Made by a program: the position numbers and the translations under genes
Notes under the pieces: model-generated
Seen by the model: only the letters and a program-made list of their open reading frames with translations
Database searches by the model: none
Told to the model about the DNA's origin: nothing
NCBI GenBank assembly: GCA_963969365.1
Contig: OZ017746.1
Span: 3,534,001-3,598,000, forward strand
Source: Asterochloris sp. CNOR1
Lineage: Eukaryota; Chlorophyta; Trebouxiophyceae; Trebouxiales; Trebouxiaceae
Direction of reading: 5' to 3'
DNA length: 64,000 bases
Part shown: positions 1 to 10,842 of the stretch, one piece after another
How the letters are laid out: every line of letters starts with the position of its first letter
How positions within the stretch are numbered: the first letter of the stretch is position 1

Positions 1-95
1 AGGTCAGCACTGCCACAGGCCGGCAGCAGGGCACCCTGGGCCCTGGCAGCCAGCCATCCAGGCAGCCATCCAGGCAGCCAGCGGCAGCGGGGCAG

Positions 96-3000
96 GTGTC
101 CTTGCCCCGTCCCATCTCCCTGCCGCCGCCCATGCGCCTACAGCAGCCCCGGGCACAGCCGCCGCCGCCGCAGCTGCCGCCCCCGGGGCAGGCACGCCCA
201 GGAGTCAGTGGGCAGGCACCGCCCCGCCGCCAGCAGGCACAGGCGCAAGACACTGTTCCCTCGGCACCCCTGGGCTTTGGTGGGCCCCAGGGGCGAGGCC
301 AGCGGCCCCTGCCTCCGCAGCAGCCACCTGGCACCCAGCACCCGCCGCAGCAGCCGCATCTCGCGCCCCTTCCACAGCCGCGGCCAAGGCCTGGCGCAAT
401 GCAGCCACAGCAACGCCCTCAGCAGCAGCAGCCAGGCACACTGGGCCCGCAGCAGCGGCCGCAGATTGCGCCCTGGCCGCCAGAGCAGGGGCAGGGGCAC
501 CAGAGCAGGGAGACACAGTACGTGCCTGCAGGTCCGGTCCCCAGCCCAGGTTTCACAGGCCAAGGCTTCAATGGGCGACCCGCACAGCAGCACTTCGCCC
601 CCACAGGGCCCCTGCTGCTGCCGCGGCCGCCCACTCTGCCGGCCCCAGGGCCCCCCCCGCACCGCCCAGGGCTTGCTGGGCAGGGGCGGCCTCAGCAGCA
701 GCAGCAGGCGCAGCAGCGCAGTGACCCTGGGGCTGGAGCAGGCCGGGGCAGAGGCCGCCAGGGTCGCGGAGGTAGGTGAGCCGCCAGCGCCCCATGCCCA
801 TCTAGGCGTCAAGTCTGCAGCTGCATTCTGTGCCGCAATGCTGCCTGCAGATCAAGAGTGGCAGCATGGAGCGAAGCTCTTGGGACTTGTAAGCTCAAAC
901 AAATAACGACCTGGCGTGGCCCTGCGAATATGCAGCCCACCTGATGACCTGAGCCCAGGGGCCAGGGTTGGTGCTGCTGAGATCCAGCAGACCCTGCAGA
1001 CTCTCCATGCATACTCTGCAACAGCTTTTAGAGGCAGCCCCGCTGCCTGCAGGGAACGCGCGCGGCGTGGGCGGGGCAGGGGTACTCAGTAGTGAGGTGC
1101 GCAGCCCTGCTTTGCCATGGCCACGCTCAGCACCTTGTGATGTGACCAGCAGCATGTGCATCTGCAAAGTGGGGCTCCAGCTGACTCTCCGCTGTGCTGC
1201 ACTGCAAGCCACGGTTAGTGCCACATGCACAGAGTCAGCTTGATGCATGTCGATGTCTGCAAGGTCTGTTCCAGCCCCTCCCCACTCCCGCCACTTTACC
1301 TGCTGCTGGATGCCAGTCTACAGGCTTTTTGGCTTGCTGCAGGGCGGCAGTGAGGGATCCCAGCCAATTTCAGGGGTGGATGACGAAGCAGTCAGCTGCA
1401 TAGGGGCTGATGCAGCATCAGGAGCAAACGGGCTTGTCTCAGTGCCTGCTCAACCTCAAGGGCGTGGTGAGCATCAGCTCCAGCTGCACTGGGTGCAGTG
1501 ACCATGGTGGAAGCCTGCACTGACATGCGCAATGGGTGGAGGGCCTTCATGCCCGGGGTGACGGTGCACATTGCTAGTGTGTGCCTTGCTGAAGCCTGCG
1601 GAGAACCAGCTCAGACTGTATCATTCCCAGATGCCAGCCCTTGGTTCACAGGTGAGCAGTTCATTCACTCAAGCAAGGGCCACCCTCCGTGCAGATAGTG
1701 CTGCCAAGGACATGGCAGCAGAGTCATCATCTGGCAGGGCAGCAGCGGAACACAGTCCTGCTGCTGCCCCAAGTCGCCTCTGCAACACGGAGCACCTGGC
1801 CCAGGAGGAGGCCGCAAGGGAACAGGAGGGAGTGCCAGCCAGCCAGCAAGCTGTTGTGCCTGCCAAAGCCGAAGACCTCAAGCTAGAGACGCCTCTCAGT
1901 AATGGCACTGCTGCTGTGGCTGACCAGAGGCTTGACGAAGCCGTTGCTGCCTCTGTGAAGCACACCCAGGCACTTCCCAAGCCGGCCCAGCTGCCCACTG
2001 CGGACCCTGCTGCGGACCCTGCAGCAGAGCCTGCTGCTGCTACCCTGGGGCAGGGTGCACCTCGGGCAGCACAACCTTCCCCTCTCCGCCAGTACACGCG
2101 CAAGCGTGCAGCCCCCTCGGTTGTGCCCATTCAGCTGGCAGCCCGCAGTGAAGCTGGAGCTCCTGGCAGATCCGAACTCCAGTCGCCTCAGGCAGAAGCC
2201 AAGTCGGGCGGCAAGGCCCCTGCTGCTGAGCTGCACAAGCGGCAGCGCCCTAGTAAAGAGCCTGAAAGCCCGGGCTCAGCAGAGCGCACAAACAGCAACC
2301 AGGGGCCCGGCAGCAGAGAGCGCAAGGCAAAGGAGAGCAGCCCCCAGGCCAGCACACGTGACAGTGATTCGCAGCGGGGGAACCCGCCCGGCTCAGGGCA
2401 CAAGAAGGCCAAGAGGCGGGGGCCCTCTGAGCAGGAGGCTCCCTGGCCTGCCTCAAGCAGGAAGGGGAGCAGGCAGGCAGTGAGGGCGGCCGTCTCCGCA
2501 GCCTCAAGCTCTGACTCGGAGCAGGAGGCTCCCCGGCCCGCCTCAGGTATGAAGGAAAACAGGCAGGGCGGCAGGCAACTGCCCTCCACCTCTGCGGTCA
2601 GGCCAGCTGTAGGACAAGAGCCTGCCCCTGCTGCTACCGGGCAGCCGGTGGGCAAGCAGGGCAAGAGTCGGCCCTCCAGTGTTGAGCGCAGAGCGGCTCT
2701 GGAACATGGTCCTGCTCCTGCAGCTTTACCCGTTGCTGCCCCTGCTGCTGCTGCCGAGCAGGAAGACAGCAAGCAAAGCAAGGCCCCAACTTCTGGCGAC
2801 CGCAAGCCAGCTCTGCAAAATGAGCCTGCTGCCCCTGCTGCTGCCATGGCGCAAGATGCAGTGATCGATTTGACTAAGTCAGATGAAGAGGACCAGGAGT
2901 CAGTGCCGCAAGGGAGTGAAGAGGACAGTGGCTCAGAAGGTGGGCAAACAGGCACTCTTAAGTGAAGGCTGCTTGATCCACTCCTCTGGCATGGACTTGC

Positions 3001-3570
3001 TCCTGAAGTTGGAAAGGGGACACTTGCATGCAAAGCGTGCTGGAAGCAACGCTCCATGTTCATACTCATTGGCACAAGGAGTGTAACGATCAAAAGCCCT
3101 GCTCATCTGTGTGCAGCGCTAGACTATGTGGGCCTGATCTCTCCCCAGGGCACCCTGCTGCCTCAGCATGCTGGAGGGGTGCCCGATGCTGAGGTCCAGC
3201 TGTTGTCAGGGCACTGTGGCAGTGGTTCGCCTGCTGCTGGGGAGCTCGCTGAAGCCGCAGTCATGTGCCTGAAAGATGCATGTGGTGCTGTGCAGATGAT
3301 GAGGAGAGCAGCTGGCACACACCTTCTGAGACGGACTCAGACTATGAAGCTGACATGTCTGGCACTGAGGTTGCAGCTGCCCGCCCAGGACCCGCAGCCC
3401 CGCGGAGGGCGGCCGCCCAGCCTGCTGCATGGCGCGCCAGTCAAACTCGCCGACAGAGACGCAGCAGCCCCCAGCCGCAGAAACAGCTACGGCGGCTCAG
3501 GAGGGTAGCTCAGCATGACCCACCACCAGATGCCTTGGCAGGGGTGGAGGAGGATGTGAGGTGGCCCTGA
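96..3570 (+). CDS. Disordered P/Q-rich to acidic protein with SUMO-interaction motif (probably 5' partial)
   Basis: No folded domain is recognised. An open stretch at 96-779 encodes a Pro/Gln-rich low-complexity segment ending in an RG-rich tail (GRGRGRQGRGG) just before a GTAGGTGAG donor near 770. A second long open stretch, up to 2965, is rich in Ala, Pro, Ser, Glu and Lys/Arg. It carries VIDLTKSDEED (around 2863-2895), a hydrophobic core followed by acids that fits a SUMO-interacting motif, and then a Ser/Asp/Glu run. A donor near 2940 (GTGGGC) and an acceptor near 3293 join it to a last exon that continues the acidic run (DDEESSW) and ends in a basic Arg/Gln-rich tail with a stop at 3568-3570. 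Whether 96-779 belongs to the same gene as 1571-3570 is uncertain. The 780-1570 stretch shows no coding signal and may be intron. The window probably starts inside the gene. A nuclear regulatory role is inference only. Confidence 0.4.
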
Positions 3571-3786
3571 GGCGGCCCTGAGGCCAGACCTCCGTGTACC
3601 ATCAGGCGCAGCAGCAAAAGACTCGTCATCAACATTGAATGACCCCCACTCTTACCAAAAGTGAACTCCCACTCTGCAGCCAAAGGATTCAGATTGAAGA
3701 CCTGCTGCTCTCAGTATGTCTGCTGAGTGCTATACATCAACTGCATAATCAAATGAATGCATGAAATGCCCAGCAGTTTCAGGTTG

Positions 3787-6700
3787 TCAAGGTTCTGCAA
3801 GTAGGCCATCAGTCCGGGAGAAGGAGGGAAGGGCATGAGTTGCGCTGTTGCCCTTCAAGCCAATGAGTACAATGGCAGCCAGCGTGAAAGGCAGGGCCAC
3901 CAGCCACTTGAGCAGCTTCTCAAAGTGCATGTGGAAGGACAGGCTGAAATCGTCAACAAAGGTGATTTTGTTCTCGTCCCACATCTCAAGGTGGATGGTG
4001 GCCGTGGAGCGTGTCTTGGGGCAGGGTACCTCCAGAGTGTAGATGCCTGGCTTGGTGAAGTTCTCGCTGGTGCCGATCACAGGGGTGTCGCCGTCCAGCA
4101 GATGCTGTGTGCTGACACCCTGCAGGGCATGGCCACAATGAAGACTTCGCTGCCACTGCAAACGGCACACATGCCCTGCAGGCATCGACCCACTACAGCC
4201 CCTCTTCCTGGCATAGGCAACGGCATACATGCACTGCAGTGGCTGCACAGCAACACCCTCTCTGCACACAGATTGCTGGATGTCACGCAGAATTCACCTG
4301 CTGCTAGTCTGCTGGACCTGAAGCAGCGCGGGCTCAGCTTGACTAGATGCCGCGCAGCGGCCGCACCCACCTGAATGGTTGCCAGCACCGTGTAGGGCCC
4401 CCGGGGGATGCGAGACTCATCCAGCTGCCCCTTCAGGACAGGACCCGCCACGGTCCCAGATCGTTTGTCAGTGATCTCGAATCTCACATTCAGGCTGCGG
4501 CCGCGCACGTCGCGAGGGGCGCGTGTGGCAGCGGTGGCCGCAATGCCCTGCCAGTTGAAGCGTGCTGCAAGGGCGTTCAGGCCGTGGACCTGCGCATGGT
4601 CAGCAACGGCTGCTCAGTATGTGAAAGCTAAGGACCACTGCAAGCAGCAAGGTGCCAAGCTGAGAGGCAGAATGTTTGACAGGCATGCACAGGCATGCCA
4701 GGTGGAAGAGCGCTGTCAGCACACGCAGCGGGTAGACTGGAACCACTAGCTGAAGCTGCATGAGCTGTGGTATTTTGGGGTAGAGGACAGGTCTGTTACG
4801 ATATGGCAAGGCGCTTGGCTGGCAGCCAAGCAGCGAGCTGGCAGGTCACCATGGCGGACACAGTCAGCGGAACAGAGCCTGAGAGGAGATGCTGTCTGAG
4901 GGTACAGGGCAGGCAAGGCAAGCAAAGCCACTTAAGAGCCCGGCTGGGCACAAAGCAAGACCATGTGCTCTACCTTGGCGTCCCCTTGTGCCCACATCCT
5001 GTGAGAAGCTGCACGGCACAGTACCGTGACGTAGATGGCACACTCCCAGATCACTCACCGCTGAGGTCCACGACTTCAGAGGGTGGTATTCTGCAGCTGT
5101 TTGGAAGGCATACACATTGCCATTCATGGTGGCAGCCACCAGCTCCATGTGGCCATTATTGTCCAGGTCATCAGCCAGCACCATGGCATATGAGTTTTCC
5201 CCGATGTCAATACTATCAGCACAGCCTGCAGGCGGCAACTCAGATTACTGTCTGGGACAGGCAGTGTGCAAGGATGCCCAGCATCAAAAGCTGGCACCTA
5301 AAGACATCGACTTGCAGACCATCATGGTGTTGTGAAGCTGTCTCAGAGATCTGAAATTGTGCAATCTCCCGCAGAAGATTGGCATATGATGCGAGTTGCT
5401 GCAGTTGCGAAACCCCTAACAGGAGGTTGGCACACACAACCCTGGGGTAGGCTGCGACAAGCATTTGGGGGGAGGTGGGGCCCGCCTGCTAGATCGGCAG
5501 ACAATACCCCAGGAAGTTGGCCTGGACACGCCTGCTGCACATGCGACGTTCATGAGCATCAAGGGAACAGGCAGCAGCACGCACAGCACCCAGTGCGCAG
5601 GCTTCTGAGGCCCCATGACAAGCCCAGCCCTTAGTACTCTGATGTTACCGTCGTCTGCACGATGTGGCTCATGCCTTTCAGCCAAGCCGAACCACCGATG
5701 CAAGTCCCACAAGCCGCAGCGGACCTGTCAGGCCATCCACCATGTACAGGTGGCCATCAAAGCTCATCACCACCAGCTGCTGGCTCAGCCCCGGGGTGAG
5801 CTGCGTGACCAGGACAGGCGCAGCAATGCGGCCAAGCGTCTGGAAGGGGAAATTGGGGATGTTCTTGCCGGTGTGCCCGTCCAGCACAAAGATCTGGCCG
5901 CTGGTGGTCCCAAACACCACCTCCAGGCGGCCATCGCCATTCACATCCCCCAGAGTCACACCCTGCAGGGGTGCAAGCTGGCAGTGAATGTGCAAGGTTA
6001 CAAACACAAGCTGCAGGTGGGTCGACAGCTGGCCATTCTCGATAAGAGGGTCGCACTGAGCCTTCTGCCATGCTGAGTGTCTGCTCTATCCAGCAGCTTG
6101 ACGTTCTGCTAGGAATAAACCGTGCATATCAGAAAGCTGTTCAAGTCTTGAGGGTGGGTGCTCAAGAGCAATATCACAGACTTTGTGAGGCTCTGCCATG
6201 GGTCAGCTTCATTCCTGCCACCCAGCTGACCCCAGTAGGCAAAGCTGCTGCCCAGGCTATATGCATCAGCATATGCGGCTGCCAAACACCTTTGGATGCG
6301 AGAAGACATCTGCACATGCCCAGGTGACAACCCCGTGCAACTGACCTGAGTGACCTGGCTGGCCACATGGCGCTCCCAGATCTCAGTGCCATCAATGGTG
6401 AAGGCCACAACATTGCCGCGCAGGTCGGCGGCCACCAGCTCCAGCGCGCCGTCCCCGTTGACATCGCTGACGGCCACCTGCCCCTGGATGTCGCCCATCT
6501 GCAGGGGCCACCCCTCGCGTGGGTTGCCCTGGCAGTCCAGCACGTACAGGAAGCCCTGCAGGCAGGACCGCCCAGGTGGGTTTGATCATGTGGCAGTGGT
6601 GCCATTCCACCTCCTGTATGCCGCTTCCTCCAGGAGCTGCTTACGTCTCCATTTCACCCTGGCCTCCTGGTGTGGCTGCTGCAGGCACGCGGTGATGCCA

Positions 6701-9700
6701 GGGGCAGTGATGCCGGTCCTGCTTTGACCTGGTCCCTGCCCTGCTCACAGGCAGACCCTTCTTCAACACACCCCCCCCCACTATGGTCAGTCAACGCAAA
6801 CACCTGTCTTCAACTGCGCCACCCTCACCATGGAGGTCCCCAGCACAATCTCCAGCCTGCCATCTCGGTCCAGGTCCACCAGTGTGGGTGCAGAGTAGGC
6901 ATACGCACGGTACTGGGTGCGGTCTGAGGTCAGGTCCAGGTGCTGGGCCCCCTTCACGGTCTGGCTGTGCAGGTCAAAGATCACGACCCCGCTGGCGATG
7001 TACTGCCCCAGGTCCGCGCCCCGCAGCTCGTGCTGGTGCTCCTGCAGGAGGAGGCATGTCGTAGTGCATGTGCCGTGCAGGTGGGCGCAGCGAGTGGGAT
7101 GGGCAGTGGCACAAGGTGCAGCCGTGCCTGCCAGCCTCAGCAGGCAGAATGAGCCATGCGGCAGGTAATCAGGTGGAGAGTGAGTGTTTCAGAGCAGCCT
7201 GGGCAAGCCAGGCCCGGAATTGGAGCAGCCAGGGCAAGCCGGGCACAAGCCGGGGCTGCACACAGCTTGCCCCTGCCTGAGCTGGCTCCAGGGGCTGGCG
7301 TGAGCGGTCCTACTGCCGCACCATGCCCCCTTGAACAGCTTGGCCCCTCAGCACGCTCCAGTCAAGTCACACTTCCATCCTGCCCGCCACCACAAGCACA
7401 AGGTCACACACAAGTAAATTTTTCTGCGGCCCAGCAAGGAGCTGTTCGAAGTGCGCAGGGCAGTGGGCTCACCTCACTGTCGTAGTAAGCTCTGTCAAAG
7501 TAATAGGATACTGCCACCACCATCTCCTCCACACCGTCGCCATCCATGTCAGCAATGGCTGGCGTGCACAAAATGTGGGGGTCCACCCACACGTGGTCAC
7601 TGTTCTGCAAGGCAGGGGGCAGGGGGCCATGGGATGCCAAAGGCAGCGCCCGCCCATGCAATGTTAAATGCAGGCTGGGCTGCCGGCATGCAGTGGGCTG
7701 CAACGGGAGGGCAGCCTTTGCTGCTGCGTGGCGACAAGCATGCTGCAGGCCTGCACAGCACAATGCACGACCCAGCCCATACCAACCAACACACTAGGAT
7801 ACAGTCTCAATGCTCAGCAGGTACGCAGCAACGTCCTGCGCTGCTGCAGCAGCTGCAGCAGCTGACAGGAGGGGTGTTGTCAGGTGTGACACGACAGCAT
7901 CCAGGCCTGGCTGGCCAGCTCAGCATCTCTTGCAGGGAAAGCAAGGTGAAGCAGGCAACCCTCTGCTGGTAGTCACCCAGGGGCCCCAGTTGTGAAGCTC
8001 TTAGTGCATTCCGCGCCTGTAGTGTGGGAGCCAGCTGGATGAGCTCATTGTCCCACAGCTCCTCATGGCCATACAGGTCATGGTGGCCGGGGCCGGGACG
8101 CTGATTCTGGCTGCCCATCTCTGGAGACAGCCGCTGACCGCCCTTGTCCAAGTCATGGTGGATCCCCCTGCAGGCCACACAGATGCTACACTTTGCAGCC
8201 TGGCACATGCTGCCTGACAACACACAGAGAGCTCCTAATCCAGCGGGGCTGGCCTGGCCATGCAGCTGCCTAATGTGTGGCACTGGACATGAGCTGCTGG
8301 GCTGATGTACAAATTCAGGAAGTAGGTAGACCAAGACAGGACAGAGTCCTGAGCTTGCCTGCTACCGCCCTCCCTGCCTGGACGCGTGTTCTGCTGCAGG
8401 GTATCCAAGTCCACGTCCTCGTCGAAGCCATCTGCCCCATATAAGTCATTGGCTGACTGGACGGCCTCGTCTGATAGCTGCTGCTCCATTGCCCTGTAGC
8501 CAAGTGCAGTGCCTGCCGACGCTGAAATAGCGCAGCCACCAAGCGACGCTGTGCCTGGGGCTGGGGGAGTATAGAACCCTGCTCTCAGTCCTCAGGCCAC
8601 AGCCCCGGCTGAGCTTCGTTTCTGCTAGCAGTGGAGCAGCAGCCACAGACAGCAGTCAGATGCTAATGGGGCACAGGCCAGTCTGCAAAGTGAGATTATG
8701 AAGCACCCCACCAGCCACAACAGGCCAACTGCCTGCTCATGCTCTAGCAGCCAAGGCTATCCCCATGTCCAGTGTAATCTGCACCTGCAGCCCACATCCA
8801 GAGCACACCTGGTCAACGCCACTTACCCCTCATCTGCAACCATCAAGCGCCGCCGTGAGCTGCCTGCATCTGCGCGCTGCGTCTTCATCGCGTCTGACCG
8901 CTGCAGCCGCTGGCGGTGGGCAGGCGGGTGGGGCCCCATGGACAGCTGCTCTCGCGCAGCAACCTCCAGGTCCTCCAACTGCTCTGGCTGCTGCTCCTGC
9001 TCCTGCTGCTGGGCCCCAGACAGGCTGTGGGGATGCTGCTGTCCGGCAGCGGAGCCTGTGTGCTGCAGGGCACGGCAGGGGACTGTTTGCAGCAAGGGCA
9101 TGGCACAGGCTGCTTGGGACTCCACAGGGCTGCTGGAGCTTTTGCTGCTATGCAAGGCACACCCAGCGCTGGCATGGCCCAGCAAGCCCCAGCAGGTGCC
9201 GCTCCCAGACTGCACCCTCACACCCTGCAAGCTGTGGCCCGCCAGCTGCAGCACCATGCTGAAGCAGAGACACAAAGGCTTGAGGCAGATGCACTCACTG
9301 CCCACCTGCTGGGGACGAACATCCCCAGTCTCTGCATCAGGCTGGGTGCCCACGTCGGGGTGGCTGTGGTCAATGGGGTCGTCCCTCAGGCCCTTGAACC
9401 AGTCCCGCCGCACCTTCAGGCGGGGGACCTGCATGTGGCTGCTCAGACGCTCCCCCTGCAGGCCAGGGTGCACCCTCCATGTTGGCAGGCTGTGCACAGG
9501 AGCTCAAGACAGGTGAGCATCCACATGCAGCAGCATGCAGGCACGCGTCCGCCGTAGAGATTGCATGTGGGCTGCTGTGGCAACTCCTGTCTGAGCAGAG
9601 AAGAGTCAAACTGCTGCTGGCTGCCATGCTCTGCACATCCAGATCATGCCCCAGGGCCCTGCCTCCGCATGTCAGTACATGCTCAGGCGGTGTGCCTGGC

Positions 9701-10623
9701 AGAACTCCCTCCCCCTCGCCCCCCACCCCAGGCTCACATCATCTTTGAAGGAGAGGATGGCGCCATCATAAGTGGCCAGCAGGATGTCCTGGATGCCATC
9801 TGAGTCAAGGTCAAACAGGAAGGGGGACGCATGCACCATTGAACGGTGAAAAGCCTCCCAGTCAGCTGCCTTGGCGCCGCTGCTCCCCTCCAGCACCTGC
9901 AGGCAGTCAGCTCACCCACTTGGGAGGGGTTCAAGTACTTGCTTTGCCGCAGAGCTCTGATGTGCTTGGATGTCCCGGCTCAGCGGCAGGAGCAGCTCAA
10001 AATCCAGCTTGAGATGGACAGCTGCACACCCGCAAGCCAGCACATGAACATGCCGCTGCAGGAGCCTGCTGTCTCATCAACATTTAAGCAAGGGCTGCGA
10101 TGTAGGAAATGCAGAAGCCGCGGCCGCAATGGAGGCAAGCCGAGGCTCACGTCCAGGTAGTGCACAAAGGATGGCACAATGATATCCTTGTGGCCATCGC
10201 TGTAGAGGTCGGTGATCAACGGGGTGGCATAGATGCTGGAGGACACCTCACTCATCCAGCGCAGGTGCACATTTTGGGGGCAGGTGCTGGGGGCGGGCTG
10301 GTCCTCCCTGCAGGCGGCCAGCCCAGCAGCTCATCAGCTTCAAAGCACGCTCACCATGGGCCAGCGGCCTGGCAGCTTTGCTCTGCTTAGATACAATGCT
10401 TGGCATTTGGGTGCTGGCAGATGACAGCTCACAGGAGGTTCTTGTCATCCTGGGATGCTCTTCTCTGCAGGAACTTGTTGCCGTTTGCAGACGTCAAGTG
10501 GGAATCTGATGCCACTGGGTCGGTCAGCTGGGCACATGCGTGAGTGGCCAGCAGCATGGCAAGTCCCCAATGAGCCATCTTCCTGGCCATCGCTCTCCTG
10601 GCCATGGGACCGATCTGCCACAA
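3787..10623 (-). CDS. DEX1: DEX1-like FG-GAP/integrin-alpha-type membrane protein
   Basis: Homologue of plant DEFECTIVE IN EXINE FORMATION 1, a calcium-binding, secretory-pathway membrane protein with beta-propeller repeats. The first exon (about 10435-10623) encodes an N-terminal signal peptide (hydrophobic [14 protein letters not shown]). Later exons include 10151-10286 ([25 protein letters not shown]), 9738-9896 ([20 protein letters not shown]), a charged disordered region at about 8.8-9.45 kb, an acidic stretch at about 8.0-8.5 kb, and further repeats near 7.55 kb ([15 protein letters not shown]), 6.85, 6.45, 5.9 and 5.2 kb. Each repeat carries the Ca-binding D-x-D-x-D-G pattern. The last exon has one membrane segment ([19 protein letters not shown]) followed by a short tail containing [10 protein letters not shown], close to the plant C-terminus. 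All the landmark blocks of plant DEX1 occur in order. Exon borders not given as exact numbers are approximate. It is convergent with the gene on its left. In an alga without pollen the role must differ, perhaps in wall or matrix trafficking (inference). Confidence 0.85.
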
Positions 10624-10728
10624 GCAATGGCTTTCTACGAAGCTAGCATGTCTTCTGAGCTATTTCTGGGGGTTGAAATACTGCGAGGGGCCAAGCCAGA
10701 GCCCCCCAAACCAGCAACTTCCTTTCTT

Positions 10729-10733
10729 TTACA
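10729..10733 (-). terminator. Candidate TGTAA polyadenylation signal
   Basis: TTACA on the plus strand reads TGTAA on the minus strand. It lies about 110 bp past the stop codon of the Met/Pro/Gln-rich gene. TGTAA is the usual green-algal 3'-end signal. The assignment is positional only. Confidence 0.35.
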
Positions 10734-10842
10734 TGGGGAGAGGGAACTTGCATCAGAAGCAGCTTCGCAGGGGACTGCATACCATCCCGTCAATCAGGCT
10801 CTGTCAAGGGGTTCTGGTGGTCAGTGAGAGCTGGCAGGTCAA

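Noticed and set aside
138-906. Several long open frames overlapping the Pro/Gln-rich region on both strands
   Set aside because: GC-rich CAG/CCG low-complexity DNA stays open in many frames. Only the Pro/Gln-rich plus-strand frame has a sensible splice exit, and even that is weak.
1669-3093. Minus-strand open frames up to 301 residues
   Set aside because: They are antisense shadows of the Ala/Ser/Glu-rich plus-strand exon, which contains a coherent acidic region and SUMO-interaction motif.
8698-9557. Plus-strand open frames up to 272 residues (Cys/Trp/Ser-rich or Leu-rich)
   Set aside because: They lie antisense to DEX1 exons and the CAG-rich linker; no family resemblance.
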